Assembly (NCBI GenBank): GCA_037039685.1 | Contig: JAWNGF010000006.1 | Coordinates: forward strand, 1,550,001 to 1,614,000 | Direction: 5' to 3' | DNA from: Ceratobasidium sp. AG-K | Lineage: Eukaryota; Basidiomycota; Agaricomycetes; Cantharellales; Ceratobasidiaceae | DNA: 64,000 nucleotides | Translations under genes and position numbers: made by a program | Shown: piece by piece, positions 32,109-43,522 of the stretch | Numbering within the stretch: the first letter of the stretch is position 1 | How the letters are laid out: the number at the start of each line of letters is the position of its first letter | Notes under the pieces: model-generated | Database searches by the model: none | The model's input: the letters and a program-made list of their open reading frames with translations, nothing else | Told to the model about the DNA's origin: nothing

Positions 32109-32390
32109 TGTGGTTGATGATACTGGCCATAGCGCACAGGCAGGATTTTTAAGGGCGGACGTGAAGACCAAGCTAGGATAGAAGCTTGCGCCCGGACCTC
32201 CAGAACAGCGCGCCGAAGAGCCTGATCACGGAGATCGTTCCTAATTTGCGCGGATCACCTTCGGAAAACGGTCCGATCGAGCCTTGAGCTTAAATCCGTA
32301 TGCCCATTTGGGGCGGTTACTCCCGAGGACAAGTTCATTTAACCTTTGCGACCCGAACGTTCTGGACTCACATTCCTTGCCTCGACCACC
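32109..32390. promoter_or_regulatory. Shared divergent promoter region
   Basis: 282 bp between the ATGs of the polyol dehydrogenase (-) and the short-chain dehydrogenase (+). It must hold both promoters, so the two genes may be co-regulated. No clear TATA box on the plus side; GC-rich blocks with CGGA-type motifs occur at 32185-32285. Confidence 0.45.
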
Positions 32391-33683
32391 ATGGCTCACC
32401 TTCTCCTGGGAAAAGTCTTTGAGGTGTCTGGACGAGTTGCGTTGGTGACTGGAGGGGGCACCGGCATGTAAGTGCGAGGTATTATAGGCCTTTCAGCTGA
32501 AACTGAAGTGTATACGGTTAACAGTGGCTTGATGATGGCCAGAGGCCTCGCAGCCAATGGGGCGAAGGTGTATATTGGTGGCCGGCGGAAGGAAGTAGTA
32601 GACAAGGTAGCAACCGAGAACTCGGATACGAAAGGCAAAATCGTAGCGTAAGTCGCGTGAAATATTGCTTTTGCCATTCGGCTTTTAGCTCGCAGCTCCA
32701 CATAGGCTTTCCTTGGATGTGACCAACAAGGAAAGTATCCAAAGTGCTGTCAATGTGATTTCGGAAAATGAGGGGAAGTTGGACGTACTCATCAACAAGT
32801 AAGTGGTCTAGCAGTGTGGTGGCAGATAATTGATCGATTCGATCGTGCATACAGTGCTGGCCAAGTTGGCCCCTACTCGCTCTTCTTCTCCGATCCGTCT
32901 TCCCCCGAACGTAAAGACACGGACACCTTGGGAAAATCGCTCTTCAACTCCGAGTCATTTGAAGGCATGAACATAAGAACACCTACCGAGCACCCAACTA
33001 ACGCGTGAACAGATTGGGCCAAACTATTCTCGATCAACGTCTCTTCCAACTACTTCGTGTCGGTGGCGTGCCTCGGACTACTCGAGGCTGCCAGTAAAGC
33101 TCGCGAACATGAAAGCTTGGGGTGGAGCTCCTCGATCATCAATATTACGAGTATCTCTGGACAAATCAAACTATCCCAGGACCATGTAAGTGACTTCGAC
33201 CATGTGTATAGTCGGTGACTGACGTTGCTCAACCCTAGTTTGCATACAACACTTCCAAAGCTGCTGGAAACCATCTCACCAAGATGTTATCCACCGAACT
33301 AGCGTTGCGCAAGATCCCAATCCGAGTCAACGCTATCGCGCCCGGCCCATTCCCGAGCGAAATGACTAATCACGAGGTAAGTTTCCCCAATACGAGCGCC
33401 CCTTGACGAGTGTTCAAGTGATTCGTACAGGGAGTTGCTGTTGCGCCGGATATGGTGGACAGGATTGCCAAGGGGATAACCAAAGTACCCTCTGAGAGAG
33501 GAGGAATGTGAGTCCTAAAGCGCCTGTATGCGCTATCACCCATCTGATATCTCATAATCTCATAGCGATCTCGATATTGTTGGTGCGGCGTTGTACCTCG
33601 CGTCCCCCGCCTCGTACTATGTCAATGGGCAAATTATTACTGTAGATGGAGGCTGTGTTGCGACGAATCCCTCCGTTGTATGA
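32391..33683 (+). CDS. Short-chain dehydrogenase/reductase
   Basis: Start MAHLLLGKVFEVSGRVALVTGG at 32391, stop at 33683. Classical SDR features: cofactor motif TGGGTGIG (split by the first intron after 32467), a basic GGRRK after the second strand, which suggests NADP(H), LDVTNKES, NNAG, and the catalytic Ser-Tyr-Lys (NITSISG, AYNTSKAAG), then RVNAIAPGPFPSEM and GQIITVDGGCV. About six short introns. The substrate is unknown; the family includes 3-oxoacyl reductases, sorbose/mannitol-type reductases and toxin-pathway enzymes. It is divergent from the polyol dehydrogenase. Confidence 0.88.
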
Positions 33684-33999
33684 GACCAAACCTCAAAATG
33701 GGACACGGTCGATGAATTCTGTGAATACTTTTGAATAGATTCGCTGGAACTCAAAGGAATCACGGCCCTCATCGTGGGGCCTCACACTCAATCGAGAGAG
33801 AAAAAAGCAGTTGAATTCACGATCAGACAGATAATAGATACTATAGACAAGCAAACGCATACGAGCTGGACACACAGTATCCAGCACCTCGAGGTATGAC
33901 AGACAGGATGCAGGGATAACACATAGAAGCACGGAATATAAACACGCGAGGACTTGATAGGAAATAGAACACAGCGAAAAAGATAGCAAGACGGGCCGG
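33684..33999. other. Convergent intergenic region
   Basis: 316 bp between the ends of the SDR (+) and the histidine kinase (-). No gene seen; only terminator and polyadenylation sequence is expected. Confidence 0.5.
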
Positions 34000-36900
34000 T
34001 CAATGCGCACCGGATGACACGAGGCGTTTGATCGCGCTCATGAGATCCGCTCTCCTTAGAGGCTTCGTGACGTGTTCGTCCTGGAAAGAGGTTAGTGAGA
34101 ATCAAGGATTAGATAATGACACTCACCATTCCGGCTTGTATACAGCGTTCGCGATCACCAATCATGGCATGTGCGGTAAGCGCGATGATCGGCGTCCGGC
34201 GGATGCCCTTTTCAATCTCGTAAGCACGAATAATCTCGGTCGCCTCCATTCCACCCATGAACGGCATGGATACATCCATCTAGTCGCTCATCAGATAAAA
34301 TTCTGCCAATCTGCCAATGGTACTCACGAGGATAACGTCAAACATCCTGCTTTCTTCGTGTCGAGTCTTGACTGCATCGACGGCGAACTGACCGTTTTCG
34401 GCAATCTGGACCTTGTGGCCGAACTTTTCGAGAATCTTGACCGCGACACGCTGGTTGACAACGTTGTCCTCGGCCAGGAGGATGTCGTATGAGACGTCGC
34501 TGGGTGTCACTTCAGGTTGGGATGCATTGGCCTCGAGACCCTTGGCGAGTGCCTCGGCGAGATCATCTAGCGAGGACGGGGTGGCGACATGCCCAGAGAT
34601 GAAGTTCTCCAAGCACCAAGTCACTAGACCACATTTAGCACATAAAAACTATTTTAAGCGTGGTGAAACTCACAATTTAGTCGTGGCATCACGGGCGTCA
34701 AGAGCACCGCCGGTGTGTATCTCAAATGATCCAACTCGCGCAGCTTCTCGGTCTACAACATAATTAGTCCAGCACGAGGTACGACATCAGCCTACTCACT
34801 ACTTCTAGCGAATCCACAATCACGGTATCGATAAATGGAATCTTGCCCTTGTCCGCCACCTGGCTGATGTCGCGCACCACAAATGGACGGAGCTGCAACT
34901 CTTCAACGCGCTCAGCGACTCCCGAACGGTCGCCAAGGGTATCGACAAAGAGAATCGTGCGATCCTTGTACATGGACACCTTGCTGACGCTCTGGGCCGT
35001 ATTGGGACGCGAGATCTCGGCGGTGATGGTGAAGTAGAAGCGCGACCCGACGCCGACCTCGGACTCGACCCACATCTGGCCATTCATGAGCGAGACGAGT
35101 CGCTTGGAAATTGATAGGCCGAGACCAGTGCCACCATATTCCTACAGAGAATCAGCCACTGAACTCACCACCTTCATGCGTACTCACTCGAGTTGTAGAG
35201 CCATCGGCTTGGCAGAAAGTATCAAAGATGATTGCGAGCTTGTCCTGCTTGATACCAATGCCCGTATCCTCGACGCAGAAGCGAACTGTCACGTTATGCT
35301 CGTCCATCGAAATGAGCTTGCACGACAAGCACACCATGCCCTTCTTGTTCGGCTTGCTAGGCGTGAACTTGACGGCATTGCCGACGAGGTTGGTAATGAC
35401 TTGGCGCAGACGGAGCGAGTCACCAATGACTTGGTCGGGAATCTCGGGATCGACTTCGTAGAACAGGTTGAGATTTTGTTGGTGTGCACGCACAACGAGC
35501 GTCTTGAGAATGCCAAACGCCGTTCCACGGAGAGAGTACGTGACTTGTTCCATCGTCATCCTGCCCGCCTCGACTGTTTCGAGTTAGCGCAAGTTCAATT
35601 ACCATATTCAGTACTCACTCTTGGAAATATCAAGAATGTCATCGATAATGAGGAGCAGCGACTTGGCGAGCTGGTGGACGAGCAACAAGTTCTCCTTTTG
35701 CGTGCGGGTCAACTCAGTATCGAGGGTCAGATCCGTCATGCCGATAATGCCGTTCATGGGAGTACTACGCTCAAGTTAGCCCAACCCTCGCCCACGCATC
35801 CCTTTACTCACCGAATCTCGTGGGACATATTGGCAAGGAACTCGGACTTGGAACGATTGGCAAGCTCGGCAGCTTCACGCGCGGCCGTATTACGCTGGAT
35901 ACTCTCTCGGAGGTTGTACACCATCTGGTTGATTTGCGTTTTGAGCGAGTCCATCTCACCGCTCGCCTCGACAGTGATGAATCGGGTAAAGTCGCCATCG
36001 GTCGCCGCCGCCGAGATCTGCGCGAAACCACGGACTTGGGAGGTCAAGTTGGAGGCCATGGTGTTTACCGATACGCTATTCGACTGTTAGCACCCACCCC
36101 AAGGTTGAGTACTTGCACGTACGTGATTGCCTGCCAACTACCCTGCATGCCCTCGACCCGCGCCTGAACACCCAGCCTACCCTCGGTTCCGACTTCACGC
36201 GCGACTCGAGTGACTTCAGCGGCAAAGACAGCAAGCTGGTCCACCATTCCGTTGATCGTGTTCACAAGGTCCAACATTTCACCAGCCACATCGACGCCCT
36301 CGACCTTGGTCGTAAGATCTCCCACAGACACGGCCGTCTAGCACCAATCAGCATCACATCGCCACCTAGGCTTTTAGACTCACTGTAACACGAGCGATGG
36401 CTCGCACTTGCAGCGTCAACTAGAACCCCATCAGCACCCTCCACCCACGCCACGAGAAAAAACACTCACATTCGCAGCCATCACGTTCACATTATCAGTC
36501 AGATCCTTCCACACACCAGCCACGCCAGGAACAAATGCTTGTCCACCGAGTCGTCCAAGCGTACCAACCTCACCAGCCACTCTGCGAACCATAAGTACAC
36601 GCCACATGATAAAATTGGGAGACGTACCGCGTTACCTCGGCAGCAAAGACTCGCAAACTATCCGTCATGCGGTTCACGGTATTCTTGAGATCCAGTATTT
36701 CACCCTTGACATCGACATCAATCTTCTTGCTCAAGTCACCACGGGCTACGGCAGTCGTGACAGTCGCGATGGATCGCACTTGGGTCGTCAAATTCAGAGC
36801 CTGCGTATCGTCAGCATCCACACACAAGATTATTAAACGAACGTACCATCAAGTTGACATTATCCGTCAAGACTTTCCAAACACCCTCGACGCCCTGAAC

Positions 36901-37994
36901 CACAGCCTGTCCACCCAATCGACCCTCGATTCCAACTTCCAGCGCGACACGGGACACTTCACTCGCGAGCGTATCCAGTTGGGCCACCATGCTATTCACA
37001 GTATTCTTCAACATGAGCATCTCGCCTTGGACGTCGACTTCGACGAGCTGTTGCAAATCACCGTGCGCGACGGCGGTCGTGACCTTGGCAATCGAACGCA
37101 CTTGGTTCGTCAAGTTGGAAGCCATGTTCTGCCCAGTCATCAGTATCATGTCGTATTAGCCCTAGTCAATCAATGCTCACGTTGACATTTCGTGTGAGAT
37201 CCGCCCAAGTCCCCTTAACACCTTCGACCTGCGCCTGCCCTCCGAGTATACCCATCGAACCGACCTCGAGCGCGACACGCGTGACTTCACTCGCAAACGT
37301 GCTAAGCTGGTCCACCATGGAATTGACCGTATTCTTGAGCGTGAGCATTTCTCCCTCGACTTCGATTTCGATTTTTCGTGTAAGATCACCCTAACGGAAT
37401 CTCAGCACCAGTCCACCCAGACCATTTCGGTACCCACCTCGGCGACAGCAGTGGTAACCAACGCAATAGATCGGACCTGGTTCGTCAAATTGGAGCACAT
37501 GCGATTCACCTACGAACAATCAGCACCAATCATCCTATCTGGCTCAGCACTCACATTATCCGTCAACTCTAGCCAAACGCCCTCGACATCCGGAACATAA
37601 GCCTGACCGCCAAGAAGACCGCGACTACCGACATCCAACGCGACTCGAGTAACTTCACCAGCAAACATACGCAAACGAACAACCTAGGGCACATTAGCTT
37701 ATTCCGAGATAGGAAAATGATCCAGCGCCGTGAGGCAATCAGGTTATCACGTCAACCCGGGGTTGATCGCGCTGGTCAATTCAATGTTCATTGTGGCGGC
37801 CAATTCAGGCTCATCACAGTGATTGAATGACAGTCACGATTGACGTGATGACCGATTGCTCGCCGGCGCAAGAGACGCACCATTGTATTAACCGTATTCT
37901 TCAATTCTAAAATTTCACCCTTGGCATCGACCCCAATCTGTTTCGACAAGTCGCCCTTGGCCACGGCCTTGGTGACCTCTGCGATTCCTCGGAC
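34000..37994 (-). CDS. Group III hybrid histidine kinase (HAMP-repeat type), 5' partial
   Basis: From the acceptor at 37995 the readable exons encode six HAMP-type units ([20 protein letters not shown], then units with VTTAV..GDL), followed by [11 protein letters not shown] and the kinase core. The H-box is SHEIR|TPMNG (His codon 35820-35822, an intron just after), and the ATP site has VGNAVKF, DTGIGI and GGTGLGLSI. The receiver has LLAEDN and [10 protein letters not shown] (phospho-Asp codon 34274-34276), ending VSSGAH at 34000. This is the osmosensing Nik1/Os-1 family, cytosolic, which feeds the HOG pathway and is the target of phenylpyrrole and dicarboximide fungicides. About 16 introns, some unusually long (190-570 nt) near the 5' side. 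The first HAMP exon upstream is decayed and no start codon remains. Confidence 0.85.
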
Positions 37995-38566
37995 CTGCAG
38001 AATGTCAGCATCGAGTTTGAAAGTCAGAATGAAAATCAAGAAAATGTGGAGCGTAAATCGGAGGATTTAGGGAGAATCAAGGGAAGGGCCCAGCATAAAT
38101 CGAGAGAAGCTCCGAGCCAAATCCAGGCACAACACCATCCATCCGATCCGAACGAAACCCAGCCAAAACACACGAGGCGCCAAAAGACGCCGAACGGTCC
38201 CCCCTATCCATCCAGAAAGAAGCTCAGATGGCCCATTCAGTCTGCACACATGACCTTCGCGTCATATCTGTCTCCTAGCATCCTCGCCGTTAATGCAGGG
38301 TTCCACGCTGGCGATGCTTGCCCTGTTCTTTGCTGACAAGCCTATTCACGCCACTCCACCCGGCAATTTCGGCCCAGCCAACCGGATTGCCAAACGTGGG
38401 ATTCCACGGTGGGGGAATTAACGTTGGGGAAACGGGCCGTTTGGCCGCGAATTGTAAATTATGCATAGGGGATCGCCTGAGACTTGATTGAGCCGTGCGT
38501 GGGTGATGATATTTGATAGAAAACGGGATAGCCACGAAAAAAATGGCGAAAAACAAGGAGACGCAC

Positions 38567-38838
38567 CTGGGCTGGTAAGATTGGCGGCGAGACGATTGAC
38601 GAACAGTTGTAAGTTTCACTCCAAGATCCGCGCCACGACGCCGCACAAAAGCCAGGCCACCGAGCCTGCCTTCAATTATCCGACTTCGAGCGAGACACGC
38701 GTGACCTTCGAAATCATCAGCTCCAGTCCCTCACAACGAAAATTCTCGCACCTCTTGAGCAAATCGACCGAGCATGTCAACCATAGTATTGATAACATCC
38801 TGAGCTGAAACATGACAACACCCTGACCGAGGAACCGT
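38567..38838 (-). pseudogene. Decayed 5' HAMP exons of the histidine kinase
   Basis: Minus-strand fragments AQDVINTMVDMLGRFAQEV, VTRVSLEVG, GRLGGLAFV and VNRLAANLTSP are clearly HAMP-region sequence, but they lie in different frames, with TAA after LEVG. The last exon would need one base removed to splice in phase with the exon at 37994. Left of about 38838 the sequence turns into the 3' end of the NLR1 gene. So the kinase gene has lost its start and part of its first HAMP units. Confidence 0.6.
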
Positions 38839-38857
38839 ACTTACCAGCCCGCTATAG

Positions 38858-41800
38858 TCAGCCAAAACGCAGTGCCCTGCGGGTCCGAATGACCGTCTGG
38901 GAACACCGAAGCTGAGACAGCATGTCTCGTGGCTGCACATCGGGAGGGACCCAGAGCAGTAGCCGACCGTCGGAGGCGGTCACCCACCCACTTGTATCAG
39001 TCGACGCGCCGTTGGCGATGGACTCTATCGTTTCCAGGTTCAAATGACCCTCAAGCTGCGAACTAGGGTCGGATACGCCTTCGCGTGCGCTCCACACTCG
39101 GATGGTCTGATCCTCGGAACCAGAGACGATGCGAGTGCCGTCGGGCGAGTACGCAACCGAGTTGATCCAACCGGTGTGACCGTTGAGCGGACCGGCGATG
39201 AGTGTGCCGTCCTGTGCGTTCCATACTCGGATGGTTCGATCGTCGGAGCCAGAGACGATGCGAGTGCCGTCGGGCGAGTACCCAACCGATCGGACCCAGT
39301 CGGTGTGACCCTCGAACGGACCCGCAACAAGTGCGCCGTCTTTTGCGTTCCATACTCGGATGGTCCTATCGCCGGAGCCAGAAGCGATGCGCGTGCCGTC
39401 GGGTGAATACACAACCGGGTGCACATGGCTGCTGTGACCCTCGAGCGGACCAACATCAACTGAACCGTCTTCCACGTTCCACACTCGAATAGTTCCATCA
39501 TCGGAGCCAGAGGCAATGCGAGTTCCGTCGGGCGAGTACACCACCGACCTGACATAGCCGGTGTGACCCGTGAACGGTCCGGAGACGAGTGTGCCATCCT
39601 CTGCATTCCATACTCGGATGGTTCGATCCTCGGAGCCGAAAGAGACGATGCGAGTGCCGTCGGGCGAGTACCCAACCGAGAGGACCGAGCCGGTGTGACC
39701 CTCGAGCGGCCGACAGCCAGTGCGCCGTCATGTGCGTTCCACACGGGCGAGTACGCAACCGAGTTGATGGAGTTGGTGTGACTGTCGGACTTCTTGGCGA
39801 CGGATGTGTCACCCTGCGAGTCCCAGACCCGAATGGTAGAGTCATAGGAGCCTGAGATGATGCGACTGCCGCCGGGCAAGTATGCGACTGATGCGACTCC
39901 GCCGGTGTGGCCCTGGAACGGACCGGCGATAAGTGTGCCATCCTGTGCATCCCATACATGAATTGCCTTATCCTGGGAGCCGGAGATGATACGAGTACTA
40001 TCGGGAGAATATCCAACCCACAGGATCCCATGGGTGTGATTGACGAGCGGACCGGCAACAACTGTGCCATCCTGAGCATTCCATGTTCGGATCGTGTTGT
40101 CGTGGGAGCTGGAGACGACATGGACGCCATTGGGTGAGTAGGCGACTGACCATACCGCGCTTGTGTGGCCCTCTAGCGGATCGGCGGACGCTGAGCCGCT
40201 CTGTGCATCCCATAGTCGGACGGTCTGGTCGCCGGAGCCGGAAGCGATCCGAGTGCTGTCGGGCGAGTACGCAATGGCCCAGACCTCCGCGGTGTGTCCC
40301 TCCAGCGGCCCAGCGACGAGTGTCCCATCCTGTGCATTCCATATTCGGATATTTTTGTCCCTTGACGCAGAAGCGATGCGAGTGCCATCAGGTGAGTATG
40401 CGACCGATAGTACTGCGTCGGCATGGCCACGTAGCGGACCCGCGACCATGGTGCCGTTCACCGCATTCCAGATTCGAATGCTGTAATCATCGGAGCCTGA
40501 CACGATGCGGGCCCCGTCGGGCGAATACGAGACCGAGTTGATCGCGCTGGTGTGACCCTCGAGTGGGCCTATGACAAGTACGCCATCGTCCGAGGTCCGA
40601 ATAGCTAGTGTTCCATTGGCGCACCCATATGCAATCCTACTACCGTTGGGCGAGGGCGCGATGGTATACACCCCCGCCTCGCCCGCCCAACTGGCAACCA
40701 TTGCCGTCGCCTTTCCTTCAAGCGCGCTGCCTGCTACGTTGACGAGTCCCTTCATCCTCTTGTAGTACTCTGTGAAAACGAAGCTCGACTTGAGGCAGAA
40801 TGGAAGCGAGGATAGGTAGATGTGCGGAGTGCCTCGTGACACCGGGCTAGTTGCAAAACTTGCTAAGAATTTCCTGGCTTCCTTGACATATCTTGAACTG
40901 TCACTGGATGTGGTACCGGCCTGGAGCAACGAGTTGGACTTAGCTCAGGTCACCGATATAAGTTAAATCGAACCTACCGAAACCCACGACTTGGCCTTGG
41001 CGAGGACCTGTAGCCCCGCAGTAATCCTTTGCTTCAGGTTCATGACCTCCATCCAGAATAGTAACCGGTTCAAGAGAAAGTCATCCAGTTCAGAGTACAA
41101 CGAGTTAGAGTAGGCCGAGTTCTTCAGATGATCTGCCCAGTATTGACACGCGTACCACAGTGTGGGTGATACCGCCTTCGTGAGCCTTTCGCAGAGATTT
41201 TCGACTTGGCTGTCTGGCACAAACGACGACTCCAGCTCGCAGATGTTGAACCGCAGTTGAGCCTTCATCACGTCAAAGCAGTGCCCCGCAAGTCCCTGGC
41301 TAAAAGTGGATTGGTCGCAATAATACGACTGAGAGCGTGCTTTGTCGAAGATAAAGTCGGGGAAGGACGCGTGCAATGTCGATACGAGTCCATTGGTCAC
41401 TGAAACATGAAGTACCGCTCGAAGCCGTTCTAGCGCAGCACGTGTCCGAGTCTCATCTTCCAACCCAGATAGAACAGTGAGCGAATCGACCGAGAGTGGC
41501 TCCTGCGCGCATACGACCGTGTGCAGCACTCGACGAACATCATCCACCTCGGCATCGTCGAGCTCCGTCTTGTCGAGCCCCGCATCAAGTACCGCTATGT
41601 AGAGTGCGTCGATCGCCGCATACTGCGAGGTCGAAACCCAGGTCATCGAAAGCACGGATTGGAGGCGCCGATGGGGGTTAGAGTGGAGTTTTTTGGGTTG
41701 GATATATCGCACAAGAGTGGCTGCGTAGATGAATAGCGCTCCCGCCCGTTCCACAAGCTGCTGGATCTCTGCATCGGCGGGTGACATGGGTTTCAGCTCG

Positions 41801-43522
41801 GCCTGCAGGTAGAGCTCGATGTCCGCACGGACGAGCGAGCTTTCGATCTCGTGCAAGTGAAGCACATCGCGGTGTGTTTGGTTGTGCGACATCATTCGAT
41901 GGTAGATCTCTGGTTCGGGTCGACTGGTCATAAAGAACCTGAGCGGGAGCCTAACCGCGCTTGCTAAAAGCACAGACAACAGCTCTTCGACCGCTGGTAT
42001 GTCGTCACACTCGTCCAGAGCATCGATCACCACAACCCGACGGCTCGGTATCTCATCGATTTTCGACAGTGGCTCCTTCAACAGCCGGTCAAACTGCAGC
42101 TTCAGGTTCGCCGTGCCAGTATCAGGATGAGCTTCGAGCGACTTGCACAGGGCAGTTCCGAACGGGATGGAGGATCGAGCGAGCTGGTATGCAATCGTAG
42201 GTATGATTCGGGTGGCTGCACGACACTCGGGCACAGTGCGAGTACAGAAGAAGCTCGCCGCCAGCTGTTCATGTTTGTCTAGCGACTCGGAGAATGTGCA
42301 TGCGATTGTGGTCTTGCCCGTTCCGGCCATGCCGTTCATCCAGTAGATGTCCGCTTGGGTGAGATTGCACGACCAGTCATCTAGACCGGACAAGATTTTG
42401 GTTCGGGTGTTGGCGGTGCAGGTGCGTCGGCTAATGGAAGTGGATAGGATGGAATTGTAGGTGGCAAGATGGACTGGTGCTAGTCTGTCAAGTAGGGAGT
42501 TCTATGTGATAAACGCTATATATTATCATCATGAGCGTCTGCCTATTGCGAACTTACCGCGGTTTGGTCATTTACGGCCTTGGTTTGGTTGTTCACAGCC
42601 TTCCACATACTCAGGCTTGCCTCAGCCTGTCGGGGAGTGTAAGGTCCTTCGCAAGCTGTTCGGACAACTCGATGTATGTACCTGAAGCTCTTGAAAAAGC
42701 CGCCCGATCTGGCGGTAGCACTTGCTTAGCTGCTCCTCTTCGGCGCTTGCTTCCACCAGCTTCCAACCTGCTCCTCGATTTCTTCTTCCTTCAATGATCT
42801 TCACTTGTTCTGCGATGCCCCTGCGTAAACCATTAGCAAGGCACAAACAAGTCAAACCCGATCCTCACGCTTACCGGGCCGTGTTCTCAAGCACTTCGGA
42901 CATCTCAGGTGAGTTTGACTGCTCCATATGTCGTACCATCAGGTTGGAGAGTCGAGCGAGCTCGGATGCCAGCTCCTCGCATTCGTCGTGGTTCTCGGCC
43001 AGTCGCTATTCACGCCTCCATTAGCGCACTACAGTCAGGATTCACAGATCCACATACCTGCATGAGGTCCAGACAGTCGATCATCAAGCCGACGGCAGAC
43101 TGAACCGGAGGAAACACCTCGGTGCTCCTGTGCAACGCGCGAAGCGAGGTATCCAGTACGGCCCATACTCCAGTCGGGGAAGTGGTTTGGGTCAGGTTGG
43201 GTGCTAGCGCTGGCGGGGATGGAGTTGCTGGCCTGACAGAAGGCGAGATACTGGGTACTGGGCTTGGTACGCATGCAGGAGTGGGAGGTGCAGGTGCAGG
43301 TGTTAATAGTTGGGGTGTGGCCGGTACAGGCGCAGGAGAAAGCGCCGCCGTTGACCCAGCATTGGGATCTGGATTGGGCACGGGGGGCGGAGAGGGCAAG
43401 TGCGCGCTAGATCCAGGAGCTGGTGTTGTTTGTCCACTCAGTCTAGGTTTGATGATCCCGTCGATTCGCTTGCCAACCGACTTGCGGAAACCAGACTCGG
43501 GTTTCGAAAGCGGCGAACCCAT
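38858..43522 (-). pseudogene. NLR1: NACHT-WD40 gene, broken
   Basis: Start MGSPLSKPESGFRK at 43522. A proline-rich linker is followed by a helical segment (PPVQSAVGLMIDCLDLMQ, then HDECEELASELARLSNLM), in the style of HeLo/MLKL-like bundles. NACHT has Walker A GMAGTGKTT and Walker B VVVIDALDECD (ORF 40963-42393). An intron at about 40928-40978 leads to WD40 repeats. Compared with NLR2, 58 residues across repeats 7-8 are deleted in frame (junction near 39744). One C is missing from a CCC run (39708-39711), shifting the frame for repeats 9-13. The normal C-terminus (GLVLGRRWSECY) is lost, with a relic GPAGHCVLADYSGLV in another frame at the junction with kinase sequence. Fungal NLRs of this kind control self/non-self recognition and cell death. 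Confidence 0.85.

Noticed and set aside
38046..38336. Plus-strand ORF between decayed and intact kinase exons
   Set aside because: Low-complexity, no domain, and it lies in what must be kinase intron or decayed sequence.
39498..40130. Long minus- and plus-strand frames across the WD40 regions (also near 46000, 47200 and 53700)
   Set aside because: They are shadows of the 129-bp WD40 repeat, which keeps alternative frames open in every copy; none has its own domain.
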